Assembly (NCBI GenBank): GCA_903642325.1
Contig: CAHJWM010000017.1
Location: forward strand, 1-64,000
Direction of reading: 5' to 3'
From: Myxococcales bacterium
GTDB taxonomy: Bacteria; Myxococcota_A; Polyangia; Polyangiales; Polyangiaceae
DNA: 64,000 nt
Part shown: positions 34,723 through 43,019 of the stretch, piece after piece
How positions within the stretch are numbered: position 1 is the first letter of the stretch
How the letters are laid out: each line of letters opens with the position of its first letter
Notes under the pieces: model-generated
Told to the model about the DNA's origin: nothing
Database searches by the model: none
What the model saw: only the letters and a program-made list of their open reading frames with translations
Position numbers and translations under genes: made by a program

Positions 34723-35220
34723 GTGACGCTACCGGCGAATCGCGCTACACCGCCAACAATGCCGGATACGCTTCCCGCCAAGCGAGCGGGTGAGGCACCG
34801 CCCCCCGAAAGCTCGGAGCTCTTCCAGGCCGTCGGCGGCGAGCCTGGGCTGCGTGCCATCATCGACCACTTCGTAGACCGCCTCTTCGAAGACGTGATGA
34901 TAGGCTATCTATTTCGTGCCGCGGACCGCTCGCGCGTGAAAGCCAAAGAGTACGAGTTTGCGGCAAGGCAGTTGGGCGCGCCAATCACCTACTCCGGCCG
35001 CCCCATCCCGGATGCGCACCGCGCGCACCGCATCACCGGCGGCCAATTCATGCGTCGTTTGCAGATCTTGAAAGAGACACTGCTGACGTTTCGGGTGCCG
35101 GCCAACGTCAGCGAGCCGTGGCTCGCGCACACCTTGTCTTTGCAATCGGAAATCACGAACAACGCGCTCGATGAGTGCGATCCGAGTCACACGAACCGCG
35201 CCCGGTCGACGCCGGGATGA
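34723..35220 (+). CDS. Truncated haemoglobin (trHb family)
   Basis: 165 residues from the GTG directly after the TPR gene; an ATG at residue 13 is an alternative. The core (about 30-150) has ELFQAVGGEPGLRAIIDHFVDRLFED, the YLF..AD segment, and AARQLGAPITYSGRPIPDAHRAHRITGGQFMRRL, which contains the proximal F8 His within AHRAHRI. This matches the 2-on-2 globin fold (COG2346). The N-terminal 25 residues are Pro/Glu-rich and extra. Likely roles are oxygen or NO binding. The stop overlaps the next start (ATGA). Confidence 0.88.
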   Translation: MTLPANRATPPTMPDTLPAKRAGEAPPPESSELFQAVGGEPGLRAIIDHFVDRLFEDVMIGYLFRAADRSRVKAKEYEFAARQLGAPITYSGRPIPDAHRAHRITGGQFMRRLQILKETLLTFRVPANVSEPWLAHTLSLQSEITNNALDECDPSHTNRARSTPG

Positions 35221-36104
35221 AAGCCCTTTGGCTGGCGTTCAGCGCCGTGCCCATGGCCTGCGCCACGAGCGGTTCCGCGTGGTTGAACGAACCGCTGTCC
35301 ACGCGCCCCTGGGGTGCCGATCCCGCGCCCCGGGCGATCGACACCGCTGCGAGTGAGACGAGCATTGCTCCGGTGCCGGGGGTGCAAGCCAGGGTGCTCG
35401 GCGAATCGCCATCCATAGGGGAGGACCGCTTCGTCGCCCCAGAGCCAGCTTCAGGCGAAGACACCCGGACCGCACCGAAGCTACCGGCCCTGATGCTGAA
35501 TGCTCCGGCCTCGGGCGGGCGGGTGCTCGGCACGTTTCGCAATACTTATTACGACTTTCCCGGTGAAACCGATTTCGACGGTGAGCGTGTCGCCCTAAAA
35601 AGCGCGAGCTGTACGACCATCAAAGCGGTTCCGCGCTCGTTTTACGAGGCCGTGTGCGTGCAGGGCAGCGGCACGCTGGCGAACGGCAGCACGGTGAGCT
35701 TTGCCAGACGCGATTGCGAGTGCGCGGAGACATGTCCCCGCACTGGGCAACGTATTTGCTTCGACGAGCTCGACGCCAAAGCCTTCCCCTGGGGCCGGGG
35801 CGCCACCGGCCGTGCCATCACGCCGCTTCTCACGGTAGCGGTCGACAGCGACCTCGTGCCGCTCGACACGCCCATCTACGTCCCGGAGTACGATGGCTTG
35901 CCGCGCGATTCCGCGCGCAGCGCACGGCACGATGGCTGTTTCATCGCTCAGGATCGCGGCGTGCGCGTGAAGGGCCAGCATGTCGATATTTTCACTGGCC
36001 AGCGCCAGATTACGGCGCTGTGGAACGGTTTGGTGCCCAGCAATCGCGGCGTAACGATCGTGATCGATAGCCCGCACTGCGCCCGCGCGCTCGCTCCGCC
36101 TTGA
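35217..36104 (+). CDS. Secreted 3D-domain (MltA-like) protein
   Basis: 295 residues. A short signal segment (KALWLAFSAVPMACA) suggests export, possibly as a lipoprotein, though the lipobox is poor. A low-complexity Pro/Ala/Glu-rich region fills residues 20-100. The C-terminus is a 3D domain: DSDLVPLDTPIYVPEYDG, then HDGCFIAQDRGVRVKGQHVDIFTG with the three conserved aspartates, as in MltA lytic transglycosylases and spore-germination Rpf-like proteins. Cysteines upstream (CECAETCP, ICFDE) are unusual and may form disulfides. A peptidoglycan-lytic role is likely, but the rest of MltA is missing. Confidence 0.82.
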   Translation: MKALWLAFSAVPMACATSGSAWLNEPLSTRPWGADPAPRAIDTAASETSIAPVPGVQARVLGESPSIGEDRFVAPEPASGEDTRTAPKLPALMLNAPASGGRVLGTFRNTYYDFPGETDFDGERVALKSASCTTIKAVPRSFYEAVCVQGSGTLANGSTVSFARRDCECAETCPRTGQRICFDELDAKAFPWGRGATGRAITPLLTVAVDSDLVPLDTPIYVPEYDGLPRDSARSARHDGCFIAQDRGVRVKGQHVDIFTGQRQITALWNGLVPSNRGVTIVIDSPHCARALAPP

Positions 36105-36142
36105 CCCGCGCCGGAAGCGCGAGCAGCGCGGCCGGCAGAGTG

Positions 36143-37582
36143 TCACCCTTCGCGGCTGATCGGTGAGCCTTGCTCGACTTGGCGGAGCTGAAGCGAGTCA
36201 ATCACACGGCCTTGGGCGAGCACATTCGTGATCACGACTAGCCACGTGCCATCACCGCACCAATCCTGGCGTTTGAGGTAGCCCAGCGCATTTTGCACCG
36301 TTTGCTCCGGATCCTCACTGAAGGGCATGAGGAACGGCTCGACGCCCCAGGGCAAGAGCAGCTGTCGAAACGTCTCTTCGTCATCCGTAAAGGCGTAAAT
36401 TGGCACGCCAACGGCGCGCAGGGCGGCCAGTGTGTATGCCAAGAAGCCGCTGCGCGTGAAGACCACGATCCCCGAGTCGCCAAGCTGACAGGCAAGCGTC
36501 GCCGCCGCGCGCAGCATCTTCGTCTTTGGCTGTGTCAGCTCGATCGTATGGTTGAGGTTACGCTTTTCGGTCGGCTCGATACTGCCGACGATGTTCTTCA
36601 TCACGTCCACGCATTCGAGCGGGTAAAGCCCAGTGGTGGTTTCGCCGGACAGCATCACGGCATCGGCTCGCTCGCGAACCGCCGTAGATATGTCGGAGAT
36701 TTCCGCGCGAGTCGGCATGGGCGCGCTGATCATCGACTCCAACAGGTGAGTCGCAATGATCACCGGTTTCCCCTCCTTCAGGCACAAATCGACAATCTGA
36801 GTCTGCACCAGAGGCAGCGTGTGATAATCGATCTCGATACCCAAGTCACCGCGCGCAACCATCACTGCATCCGTCGCTTTCACGATGCTGTGCAGGTTGC
36901 GTACCCCACTTTGGTCCTCGATCTTGGCGATGATGCGCGCCTTGGAGCCGAGCTGCTTCAGAAAATTCCTGAGCAGCTCGATGTCTTCGGACCGGCGCAC
37001 GAAAGACAGCGCAACGAAGTCGAGCCCGGCCTCGACGCCTGCGCGCACGTCGATTTCGTCCTTCTGCGTGAGGGCCGGCAGGTTCACGTTCATACCCGGT
37101 AGATTGACGTGACGGCGCGAGGTGAGCTTGCCCGGCGTGAGCACGCGACAGCGCACATGGGTTGGCCCAATCTCGAGCACCGTCAGGCGGATCAAGCCGC
37201 TGTCCACCAAGATCGTGGCCCCCAACGTCACGTCACCGGGCAAGCCCGGGTAATTGACGTTGATACCCCGCACATCGCCGGTAGGTTTGTCCGTGTAAAA
37301 TTCGAAGACGTCGCCCACGCGCAGCTCGATTGGCTCCGGCACCACGCCGGTGCGGATCTCGGGGCCCTTTACGTCCATCATGATCGCGACGTGGCGGTCC
37401 AACTCCGTCGAGACCTTGCGTGCACGGCGAATCAGGGCCTGCGCCCACTCCCCGCTGCCGTGCGCCATGTTGAGCCTCAAGACGTCGACGCCGGCGGTGA
37501 TGAGCTCCCCGAGCTTTTCTTCTGTTTCCGTGGCAGGTCCGATTGTCGCAATGATCTTCGTGTGCCTGTAGTAACCGCGCAT
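36143..37582 (-). CDS. pyk: Pyruvate kinase
   Basis: Last step of glycolysis: phosphoenolpyruvate plus ADP to pyruvate plus ATP. 479 residues from the ATG at 37582; the open frame continues 69 codons upstream, but that part is not conserved. Motifs in order: RHTKIIATIGPATE, RLNMAHGSGEWAQ, MMDVKGPEIRTG, DVRAGVEAGLDFVALSFVRR, IIAKIEDQSGV, MVARGDLGIEI, ATHLLESMISAPMPTRAEISDISTAVRERADAVMLSGETTTG. The canonical NF/MSHG before the catalytic region reads NMAHG. The C-terminal allosteric domain is present, so regulation by sugar phosphates is possible. Convergent with the 3D-domain gene. Confidence 0.97.
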   Translation of the reverse strand: MRGYYRHTKIIATIGPATETEEKLGELITAGVDVLRLNMAHGSGEWAQALIRRARKVSTELDRHVAIMMDVKGPEIRTGVVPEPIELRVGDVFEFYTDKPTGDVRGINVNYPGLPGDVTLGATILVDSGLIRLTVLEIGPTHVRCRVLTPGKLTSRRHVNLPGMNVNLPALTQKDEIDVRAGVEAGLDFVALSFVRRSEDIELLRNFLKQLGSKARIIAKIEDQSGVRNLHSIVKATDAVMVARGDLGIEIDYHTLPLVQTQIVDLCLKEGKPVIIATHLLESMISAPMPTRAEISDISTAVRERADAVMLSGETTTGLYPLECVDVMKNIVGSIEPTEKRNLNHTIELTQPKTKMLRAAATLACQLGDSGIVVFTRSGFLAYTLAALRAVGVPIYAFTDDEETFRQLLLPWGVEPFLMPFSEDPEQTVQNALGYLKRQDWCGDGTWLVVITNVLAQGRVIDSLQLRQVEQGSPISREG

Positions 37583-37649
37583 GGCCCCGTCTAACCACGA
37601 TCGACCCGGCGAGTCCATCGCCCGGGAATCAGGAAACGCAGAGCGGGCT

Positions 37650-38723
37650 CTAAAACGCCGGTTGACCACGCAGCTCGCGGAGTAGGTCTTCCACGCGGCG
37701 AAACGCATCCTTGCGGCCGAGTTGCAGTAAGTGACCGCCGTGCCAGGAAACGAGCGGCGCACCCAAGTGTGCGGCGAGCTTTCGCGCATGGCCGACCGGA
37801 GTAATGCGGTCGGCCTTGGCGGCCACGACCAGGGTCCGCCCCGGCGCCAGTAACGGGCGGCGGGCGAGCGGGCTCACCACGCGGTAGATGCGCTCGAGCA
37901 AAGCGTGCTCCTCGGCCTCCGCTGCCGGCTCGACGCTGAGCTCACCCTGCTCGCGCGCAAAGTCGGCCAAGGACGCCAGCGGGATCACGGGCACGCAAAA
38001 CGATAACCCCGCCTGCACGGTCGAAAGTAGCGCCGCCGAATAGCCTCCGAGACTCATGCCCATGACGCCGACTTCGGGATGGCCCTGCACGGTGAGCCAG
38101 CGGATGAAATCTCTCAGGTCCCCGATCACCTGCCGAAATCCCTCATTGCTGAAGCGCGGATCGCCGGCCGGAAACTCGGGTGCGCCTCGCCGGTGGGGGT
38201 TGCCGCGCACACCGTGGAACGGCAGCGTGAAGAACGCTACGTCGTAGCCGCTGCGCAAAAATCGCCGCACGGGCCAAAGCCGAGCTTCGACTTGATAGTT
38301 GCCGGCCATGTAGCCATGAATCAAAATCGCGACCGGGCGCTTCTGCTCGTCGAGCCGACCTACCAGACGCACCGCAGCCGCGTGGTTCTCTACCGTGCGC
38401 TGGTAGCGTTCGCGAATACCCGAGGCGAAGGGCGCGTAATCACTGGCCCAAGACAGATCAACGGCGCGCGCGCCTTGGACGTCGATGGTAGCGGCGCGCG
38501 CGACCGGCGAGATGTCGCGCACGGGCAGGAAAAAATCGTCGTCTAGGTGCTCCGGGTAAAGCTCGGCGAAGCCGCGCAGCAACTCCGCGCGACCGGCGGC
38601 CGAGGACGGTCGCGGCGAGGTCAGTCGGCGCGCGTTGTTTCGTGCCTGAACCGCCAGGGTGACGGCGCGGTCGACGGCGCCGGCTGCGCTGCCCAGGGCT
38701 CGGCGCGTGGCACGGCCGATCAT
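37650..38723 (-). CDS. Alpha/beta hydrolase
   Basis: 357 residues, no signal peptide. After a positively charged helical N-terminal region (about 90 residues) comes the hydrolase core: RPVAILIHGYMAGN (oxyanion region), GMSLGGYSAALL with the nucleophile Ser near residue 225, the acid in AAKADRITPVGHARKL and the His in SWHGGHLLQLG. All triad positions are present. The substrate cannot be inferred; size and HGYMAGN suggest a lipase/esterase-type member. The start overlaps the stop of the upstream hydrolase by four bases, and a third gene (CPBP protease) overlaps that one, giving a tight operon. Confidence 0.9.
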   Translation of the reverse strand: MIGRATRRALGSAAGAVDRAVTLAVQARNNARRLTSPRPSSAAGRAELLRGFAELYPEHLDDDFFLPVRDISPVARAATIDVQGARAVDLSWASDYAPFASGIRERYQRTVENHAAAVRLVGRLDEQKRPVAILIHGYMAGNYQVEARLWPVRRFLRSGYDVAFFTLPFHGVRGNPHRRGAPEFPAGDPRFSNEGFRQVIGDLRDFIRWLTVQGHPEVGVMGMSLGGYSAALLSTVQAGLSFCVPVIPLASLADFAREQGELSVEPAAEAEEHALLERIYRVVSPLARRPLLAPGRTLVVAAKADRITPVGHARKLAAHLGAPLVSWHGGHLLQLGRKDAFRRVEDLLRELRGQPAF

Positions 38724-39619
38724 TCGCGCACGCTACCTTGCAGGGCTCGCGCCTGAAAGAGGAGCATCTCGAGCGTGCCGGCCTCGCGCAAAAAAGTTTG
38801 GTCATGCGGCCCCTCGGCGAGCGTGAGGGTCGGAGCCAGGCCGCGCTCCATCAGCCGTAGCGAGAGCCGCTCCGCCGCCGCGCGGAACGGATCGAGGCTC
38901 GAGGTCGTGATATGCACGCGGCGCGGACCGAGCTCGGCCGACGCGTCGGCGATGCGCCGCGCGTACACCTCGGCCAATTGCATTCCAAACGCGCCTTGCA
39001 TGGTTCCGACGACCCCGAACAGCTCCGGCTTACGCGAGAACACTTCCAGCGATACGTAGCCACCGAGCGAAACGCCATCGACGCCAAGATGCGCGGCTCC
39101 GATCAGCGTCGGCGTGGCGGCGCGCACGGCGGGTAGCAGCGCGCGTTCCACGTAGTCTGCGTAGTGATCGAGCACGGGCGAGTTCGGGTCTTTACCGAGT
39201 ACGTTGGGCGTGAAAGGACACACGATGGCCAAGTCCTGAAACGGCACCGCGGCAAGCTCAGCGTTGATGGCGGTCAGGCGTTCATCGGAAAGGTAGCGCT
39301 TTTTAGGCAGCGTGCGGACGACGGGCGGCGCGCTCAAACGCGCGTACGCTTCGGGCAGCCCATAGCGCTCGTACCAGGCCCGAATGCCGAGCGCCTCGCG
39401 GCCGGTTTCGCCGAGCCCGTGGAACAGCACCACGAGCTTGAGTGGGGTGCTCTCGAGCGCGCGCGTCGGCCGCAAGAGCAGGCACTTTTGAGCGAAATTT
39501 CCCGCACCGGGCACTGCCAGCTCGCGGACCGTGAGCGAAGCAAGCTCGGCGCGCGCGGGCTCCGTCAGCAGCGTACTGCCGAGTGCGAGCAAGTGCCGGC
39601 GGCTGAGCGCTCGGCTCAA
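38720..39619 (-). CDS. Exported alpha/beta hydrolase (esterase-like)
   Basis: 299 residues from a TTG that overlaps the CPBP-gene stop (TTGA). The N-terminus has SRRHLLALGSTLLTEPARAE: two arginines before a short hydrophobic stretch and an ALA-type cleavage site, suggesting Tat or Sec export. The core contains LVVLFHGLGETGREALG, the nucleophile elbow GVDGVSLGGYVSLEVF (Ser near residue 182) and a C-terminal AEGPHDQTFLREAG with the probable His. It resembles secreted esterase/PHB-depolymerase-like proteins. Membrane protease and second hydrolase genes in the same operon suggest an envelope role, but no substrate is indicated. Confidence 0.88.
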   Translation of the reverse strand: MSRALSRRHLLALGSTLLTEPARAELASLTVRELAVPGAGNFAQKCLLLRPTRALESTPLKLVVLFHGLGETGREALGIRAWYERYGLPEAYARLSAPPVVRTLPKKRYLSDERLTAINAELAAVPFQDLAIVCPFTPNVLGKDPNSPVLDHYADYVERALLPAVRAATPTLIGAAHLGVDGVSLGGYVSLEVFSRKPELFGVVGTMQGAFGMQLAEVYARRIADASAELGPRRVHITTSSLDPFRAAAERLSLRLMERGLAPTLTLAEGPHDQTFLREAGTLEMLLFQARALQGSVRE

Positions 39620-40509
39620 GGACGATGCCCGAAGGTCGGTCGCAACCGAGCGGGTGAGCTAACCATCAGCAATGTGCCGAGCGCAGCCACTCCTAACCCG
39701 GCCCCAACGCGCCCGAAGTGCAGCGCATGGTCGCCAAAACGCCCGACGAAGCGCACATCCAAAAGCACGACGGTATTGTAAACCGTATGGGCGATGATCG
39801 AAGGCACGAGAGAGCCACTGTACAGGCGCGTGAGCCCGAACCCGACCCCCAGCACTATCGTGCCCGCAATCTGCGTGGGCTCGAGGTGAAAAAGCCCGAA
39901 CAAAAGGCTCGGGATCAAGATCATCTCGGCGTGCGACCGCTTTTCGAACGCGCGCGTCAACAAGCCGCGGAACATCAGCTCCTCGACCAATGCCGGCAGC
40001 AGCGCCGCCGCGCACAACACCAAGACGAGCCCGCCGCTGCTGGCGTTGCGAGCGACGGCCACCAGCAGCCGCTCGGCATTCGCGTCTCTCCCTAAAAAAC
40101 GAAAGGCTAGCTCACCAGCGAGCTCCGCCAACGGACCGAACCCAAAGACGATCAGCAAACCTGCGCCGATCGTGCGCAGCGTGGGCTGCCCGATCGGAAA
40201 CACACGTCCAACGTCTGGCCGATGCCGCATCACCCAAACGAAGAGCGTGGTGGCCACGGCTAGCTCATTCAGAGCGATTGACGTGGCGATCCAGGTCGAG
40301 CTCGAGACCAGGGGCGACGAGCGCGGGTCGCTGACGAAGGCCAAGGCGCGATCGAGCGGTAAGCCTGCGCGCACGGCGAGCATGGCGGCCGTCGCCGCCA
40401 CGCTTGCGCCAGTGACCAGCACGACAAGCAGCGCCAGGGCCCAAACCAAGACCGCTTGCACCCGCGTTGGAATCTCGCTGACCGGTCGCGCGACGCTCGA
40501 GGCCGACAT
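39616..40509 (-). CDS. CPBP-family intramembrane glutamic/metalloprotease
   Basis: 297 residues, about eight TM helices. The Rce1/Abi family motifs are all present in order: EELMFRG (diagnostic EExxxR), LLFGLFHLEP (FxxxH) and IIAHTVYN (HxxxN). Members process prenylated or other substrates or confer bacteriocin immunity; most bacterial ones are uncharacterised. First gene of the three-gene operon with two hydrolases (4-base overlaps). ATG start; the upstream region (97 bases) is shared with the divergent Cys-rich lipoprotein gene. Confidence 0.93.
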   Translation of the reverse strand: MSASSVARPVSEIPTRVQAVLVWALALLVVLVTGASVAATAAMLAVRAGLPLDRALAFVSDPRSSPLVSSSTWIATSIALNELAVATTLFVWVMRHRPDVGRVFPIGQPTLRTIGAGLLIVFGFGPLAELAGELAFRFLGRDANAERLLVAVARNASSGGLVLVLCAAALLPALVEELMFRGLLTRAFEKRSHAEMILIPSLLFGLFHLEPTQIAGTIVLGVGFGLTRLYSGSLVPSIIAHTVYNTVVLLDVRFVGRFGDHALHFGRVGAGLGVAALGTLLMVSSPARLRPTFGHRP

Positions 40510-40606
40510 CGGAAGCTGATTCTACGCCGCCGCGGAGGCAGAGACGGCGCCAAAGACTTCGGTCGCGAGCCTTCCTCGTGTATCTTCCGGAAAAGAAGGA
40601 CTTTGC

Positions 40607-41395
40607 ATGAAAATTATCATCATTGCACTCGGTTTACTGGTGGCGGCTGGCTGCTCGAGCAAAGACGAAAGCCCCGACCCCAATGGCACGGTCGACCTGT
40701 TTTGCAGCAACTGGGGTAAGGCCGCCTGCTCACCGACCGTGGTGGCGAATTGCTCCGGCACCGACTCGACGAGTCTGACCGATGCTCTGACGCACGCCTG
40801 CATCGAAAGCCAGCGATCATTCTGCGAGGGGCTAGTGCCAGACGGCTTTAGCTCCGCCCAGGCCAAGAGCTGTTTGGACGGGGTGGCGCAGGCATATAGC
40901 GATGCGACGCTGAGCGCATTGGAGGTGGCGACGGTGCGCCATCGCGGTCCACCGTGTAACCATCTGATCAAAGGCCCGGCCCTAGCCGGCGAAGCCTGCA
41001 ACAGTGATGACGACTGCAACACGCTGCAAAACTACTTGTGCGTGCAAAAGAGTGGCGTGGGCAGTTGCGAGATCCCAATGGTGGTCGACAATGGCACGTC
41101 CTGTACTGCCGCCAACGCCGCGTGCAACCCAGGCTTTTATTGCGACGGCGACAACTGCGTCCAAAGCAAGGCGGCGGATGGCAAATGCGCAGACAATTTC
41201 GAGTGTGGGGCGGGGCTCAGTTGCGACGCGGACACGAAAAAATGCGCCGTGCGCGTCGACCAAAAAGAATGCACCAGCGACGACGACTGCACGGCTAAAC
41301 ACGTGTGTGACATCGCCGCCGGCGCCAAGACCGGAACATGCGTGACTTCGATCATACTCACGTCGACCGACAAGCTGTGTGAGGACCTCCGATGA
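40607..41395 (+). CDS. Cys-rich lipoprotein
   Basis: 262 residues with a clear lipobox (LLVAAGC, Cys16) and an AAGAAGGA ribosome binding site. The N-terminal part has an alpha-helical Cys-bearing region (FCSNWGKAACSPTVVANC). From residue 130 there are repeated CxSDDDC-type modules (EACNSDDDCNTLQNYLC, CNPGFYCDGDNC, CADNFECGAGLSC, ECTSDDDCTAKHVC) like the Dickkopf/EGF-ish motifs seen in myxobacterial surface lipoproteins. Spacing of CNSDDDC and CTSDDDC suggests Ca or disulfide stabilisation. Function unknown. The last codon overlaps the next lipoprotein's start (ATGA), indicating joint expression. Confidence 0.85.
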   Translation: MKIIIIALGLLVAAGCSSKDESPDPNGTVDLFCSNWGKAACSPTVVANCSGTDSTSLTDALTHACIESQRSFCEGLVPDGFSSAQAKSCLDGVAQAYSDATLSALEVATVRHRGPPCNHLIKGPALAGEACNSDDDCNTLQNYLCVQKSGVGSCEIPMVVDNGTSCTAANAACNPGFYCDGDNCVQSKAADGKCADNFECGAGLSCDADTKKCAVRVDQKECTSDDDCTAKHVCDIAAGAKTGTCVTSIILTSTDKLCEDLR

Positions 41396-42150
41396 AAGGC
41401 CGCGCTCCACGTTGGCCGATTTTTTTTGGTTGGGGGTGCTCCTGCGCGGCGCTTGCCTGCGATGAACAGCCGGAAAAGGCGGCGCGGAGCGCGCCCTCGG
41501 TAACCGCGCCAGCAACGGCGCCGACCAAGCCGGCGGGGCCTCCAAACTTCGAGATCGACACGCTGGGCGCAAAAGTCGGCTACGAGCGAGCGCTGCTCGA
41601 TAAAAGCGACGGGCGCGGCACGCTCCACCAATTGCTCGAGCCGACCGGCGATTTCGTGGCCGGCAAGGACGTGTCCTTGCTCGTCGACCGCAACGCAAAA
41701 CTAAGCTGGGTGATCGCCTTCATCGACGAGCTCGGCAAGCTGGGCGCTAAGCACGCGTTGGTGAAGACCGAGACCCGCAAGGAGCTGTCCGACAGCCTGC
41801 CATTTTTTCCCTCGCTGTCCCTTAAAGTGCCCCCGGACTGCAGCGTGGTCGCGATGGTGCTGGAAGACCGTGGCACCGCCGTGTGGAAGCTTGCCGGCGG
41901 CGTCGCAAGCAAGCACGGCAAGGGCATGGCTGGCCCCGATCTCAGCATGACTGGCGAAAACATTGAGCGCTTTGCCAAGGCCTGTAAACAGTCCAGCACG
42001 ATCTTTTTCTCGGCCGCACCGAGCGTGGAATGGGGGCTGGTTTACGACTTGGCCGCGTCCTCGAAAGTCATCGAAAAGGTATCGTTCGATACGTTCGTGT
42101 TGTTGGAGGAGACGCCGGTGCCGGGCCGTCGAGTCTCTCTCGGCCGTTAG
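41392..42150 (+). CDS. Predicted lipoprotein, function unknown
   Basis: 252 residues. The N-terminus (WPIFFGWGCSCAALACDEQPEK) reads as a signal peptide with a lipobox at ALAC. A Pro/Ala-rich linker leads to a globular domain of about 190 residues. Its block DVSLLVDRNAKLSWVIAFIDELGKLGAKHALVKTETRKE has the strand-helix-strand spacing of the periplasmic ExbD/TolR domain, but no TM anchor of that family is present, so this is only a hint. It ends with a strand-rich region and a basic tail. Coupled to the Cys-rich lipoprotein by a 4-base overlap. Convergent with the receiver gene (14 bases apart). Confidence 0.75.
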   Translation: MKGRAPRWPIFFGWGCSCAALACDEQPEKAARSAPSVTAPATAPTKPAGPPNFEIDTLGAKVGYERALLDKSDGRGTLHQLLEPTGDFVAGKDVSLLVDRNAKLSWVIAFIDELGKLGAKHALVKTETRKELSDSLPFFPSLSLKVPPDCSVVAMVLEDRGTAVWKLAGGVASKHGKGMAGPDLSMTGENIERFAKACKQSSTIFFSAAPSVEWGLVYDLAASSKVIEKVSFDTFVLLEETPVPGRRVSLGR

Positions 42151-42164
42151 CTTGCTTCCCGCCC

Positions 42165-42629
42165 TCAACCCACAGGGGCTTCGGCTCGACGCACGTTCAG
42201 CGCGCTCATCAAGCGATCGACATCCTCAATGGTGAAGGGCTTTTCGAGCTGCGCGCCGGGGTAGCGATCCAAAAATTCACGCGCCGACTCGGTGAATGCG
42301 CCACCGGTCATGAAAACGAATCGCCCCATCAGCTCGGGGCGGCGCAGTCTGACGAATTCGTAAACTGCGGCGCCGCTCACGCCCGGCATCATCAGGTCGC
42401 AAAGGACGAGGTCGAAGCGCCCGTCCTCCTCCAGCTTGCTCAACGCTTCCCGGCCGCTCACACAGACCGAGACGTCATAACGCCCTTTGAAAGCATACAG
42501 GAGGGTTTGGCCGAGCAGGGGCTCGTCGTCCACGATCAGAATACGCGAGCGGAGTGAGCCCGCTTCCGATGGCGGCTCGACGACGGCGCGACGCGCCGCG
42601 CTCTCCTCAGGCGCGAACGGCAAAACCAC
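42165..42629 (-). CDS. Stand-alone response regulator receiver protein
   Basis: 154 residues from a GTG. After about 28 variable residues comes a complete CheY-like receiver: ILIVDDEPLLG (acidic pocket), DLVLCDLMMPG with the phosphoacceptor Asp, FMTGG (switch Thr) and EKPF (Lys). No output domain is attached and no histidine kinase is next to it, so the partner is elsewhere; single-domain receivers are abundant in myxobacteria. The C-terminal 15 residues are non-conserved. Confidence 0.92.
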   Translation of the reverse strand: MVLPFAPEESAARRAVVEPPSEAGSLRSRILIVDDEPLLGQTLLYAFKGRYDVSVCVSGREALSKLEEDGRFDLVLCDLMMPGVSGAAVYEFVRLRRPELMGRFVFMTGGAFTESAREFLDRYPGAQLEKPFTIEDVDRLMSALNVRRAEAPVG

Positions 42630-43019
42630 GTCTCGAACTTATCATGCTTGCAGCCGCCCACCACGCCAGAACTCCGCCCCTGATTCCGCCCTGACCATCT
42701 CCGCGGAACGCTCGCGAGTCTCGACGAGCTCGGCCCACGCGCGGCGGGACAGAAGAGACGGGGCGTTCGCGAAGAGCGGGAGCCGTCGTTGTCCCCCTCT
42801 GTGCATGGGCGGCGGGCATCGGCGGAACCTTGCAAAAACCGGAAATGGACGGGCTCGCGGCGGCAGGCGATCCTGACGCGGCTCCAACACTTGACGACGC
42901 ACGGTCAGGGGCACACGCTCTCCGACGGCCGAAAGGCGCCCGCCCGCGCCCCTCTTCGTCACTCTTCCCGCCTCTTCGCGCCCCCCTTGCCTTCCCTCGC
43001 GACCGGTTCGAGCAGCTCC
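42630..43019. other. Intergenic region upstream of the RpoH-like sigma factor gene
   Basis: About 390 bases between divergent genes. The frame of the sigma factor stays open upstream to an ATG at 42789, but the translation there is compositionally poor, so I treat it as leader and promoter DNA. No consensus promoter or strong dyad was recognised. Confidence 0.5.
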
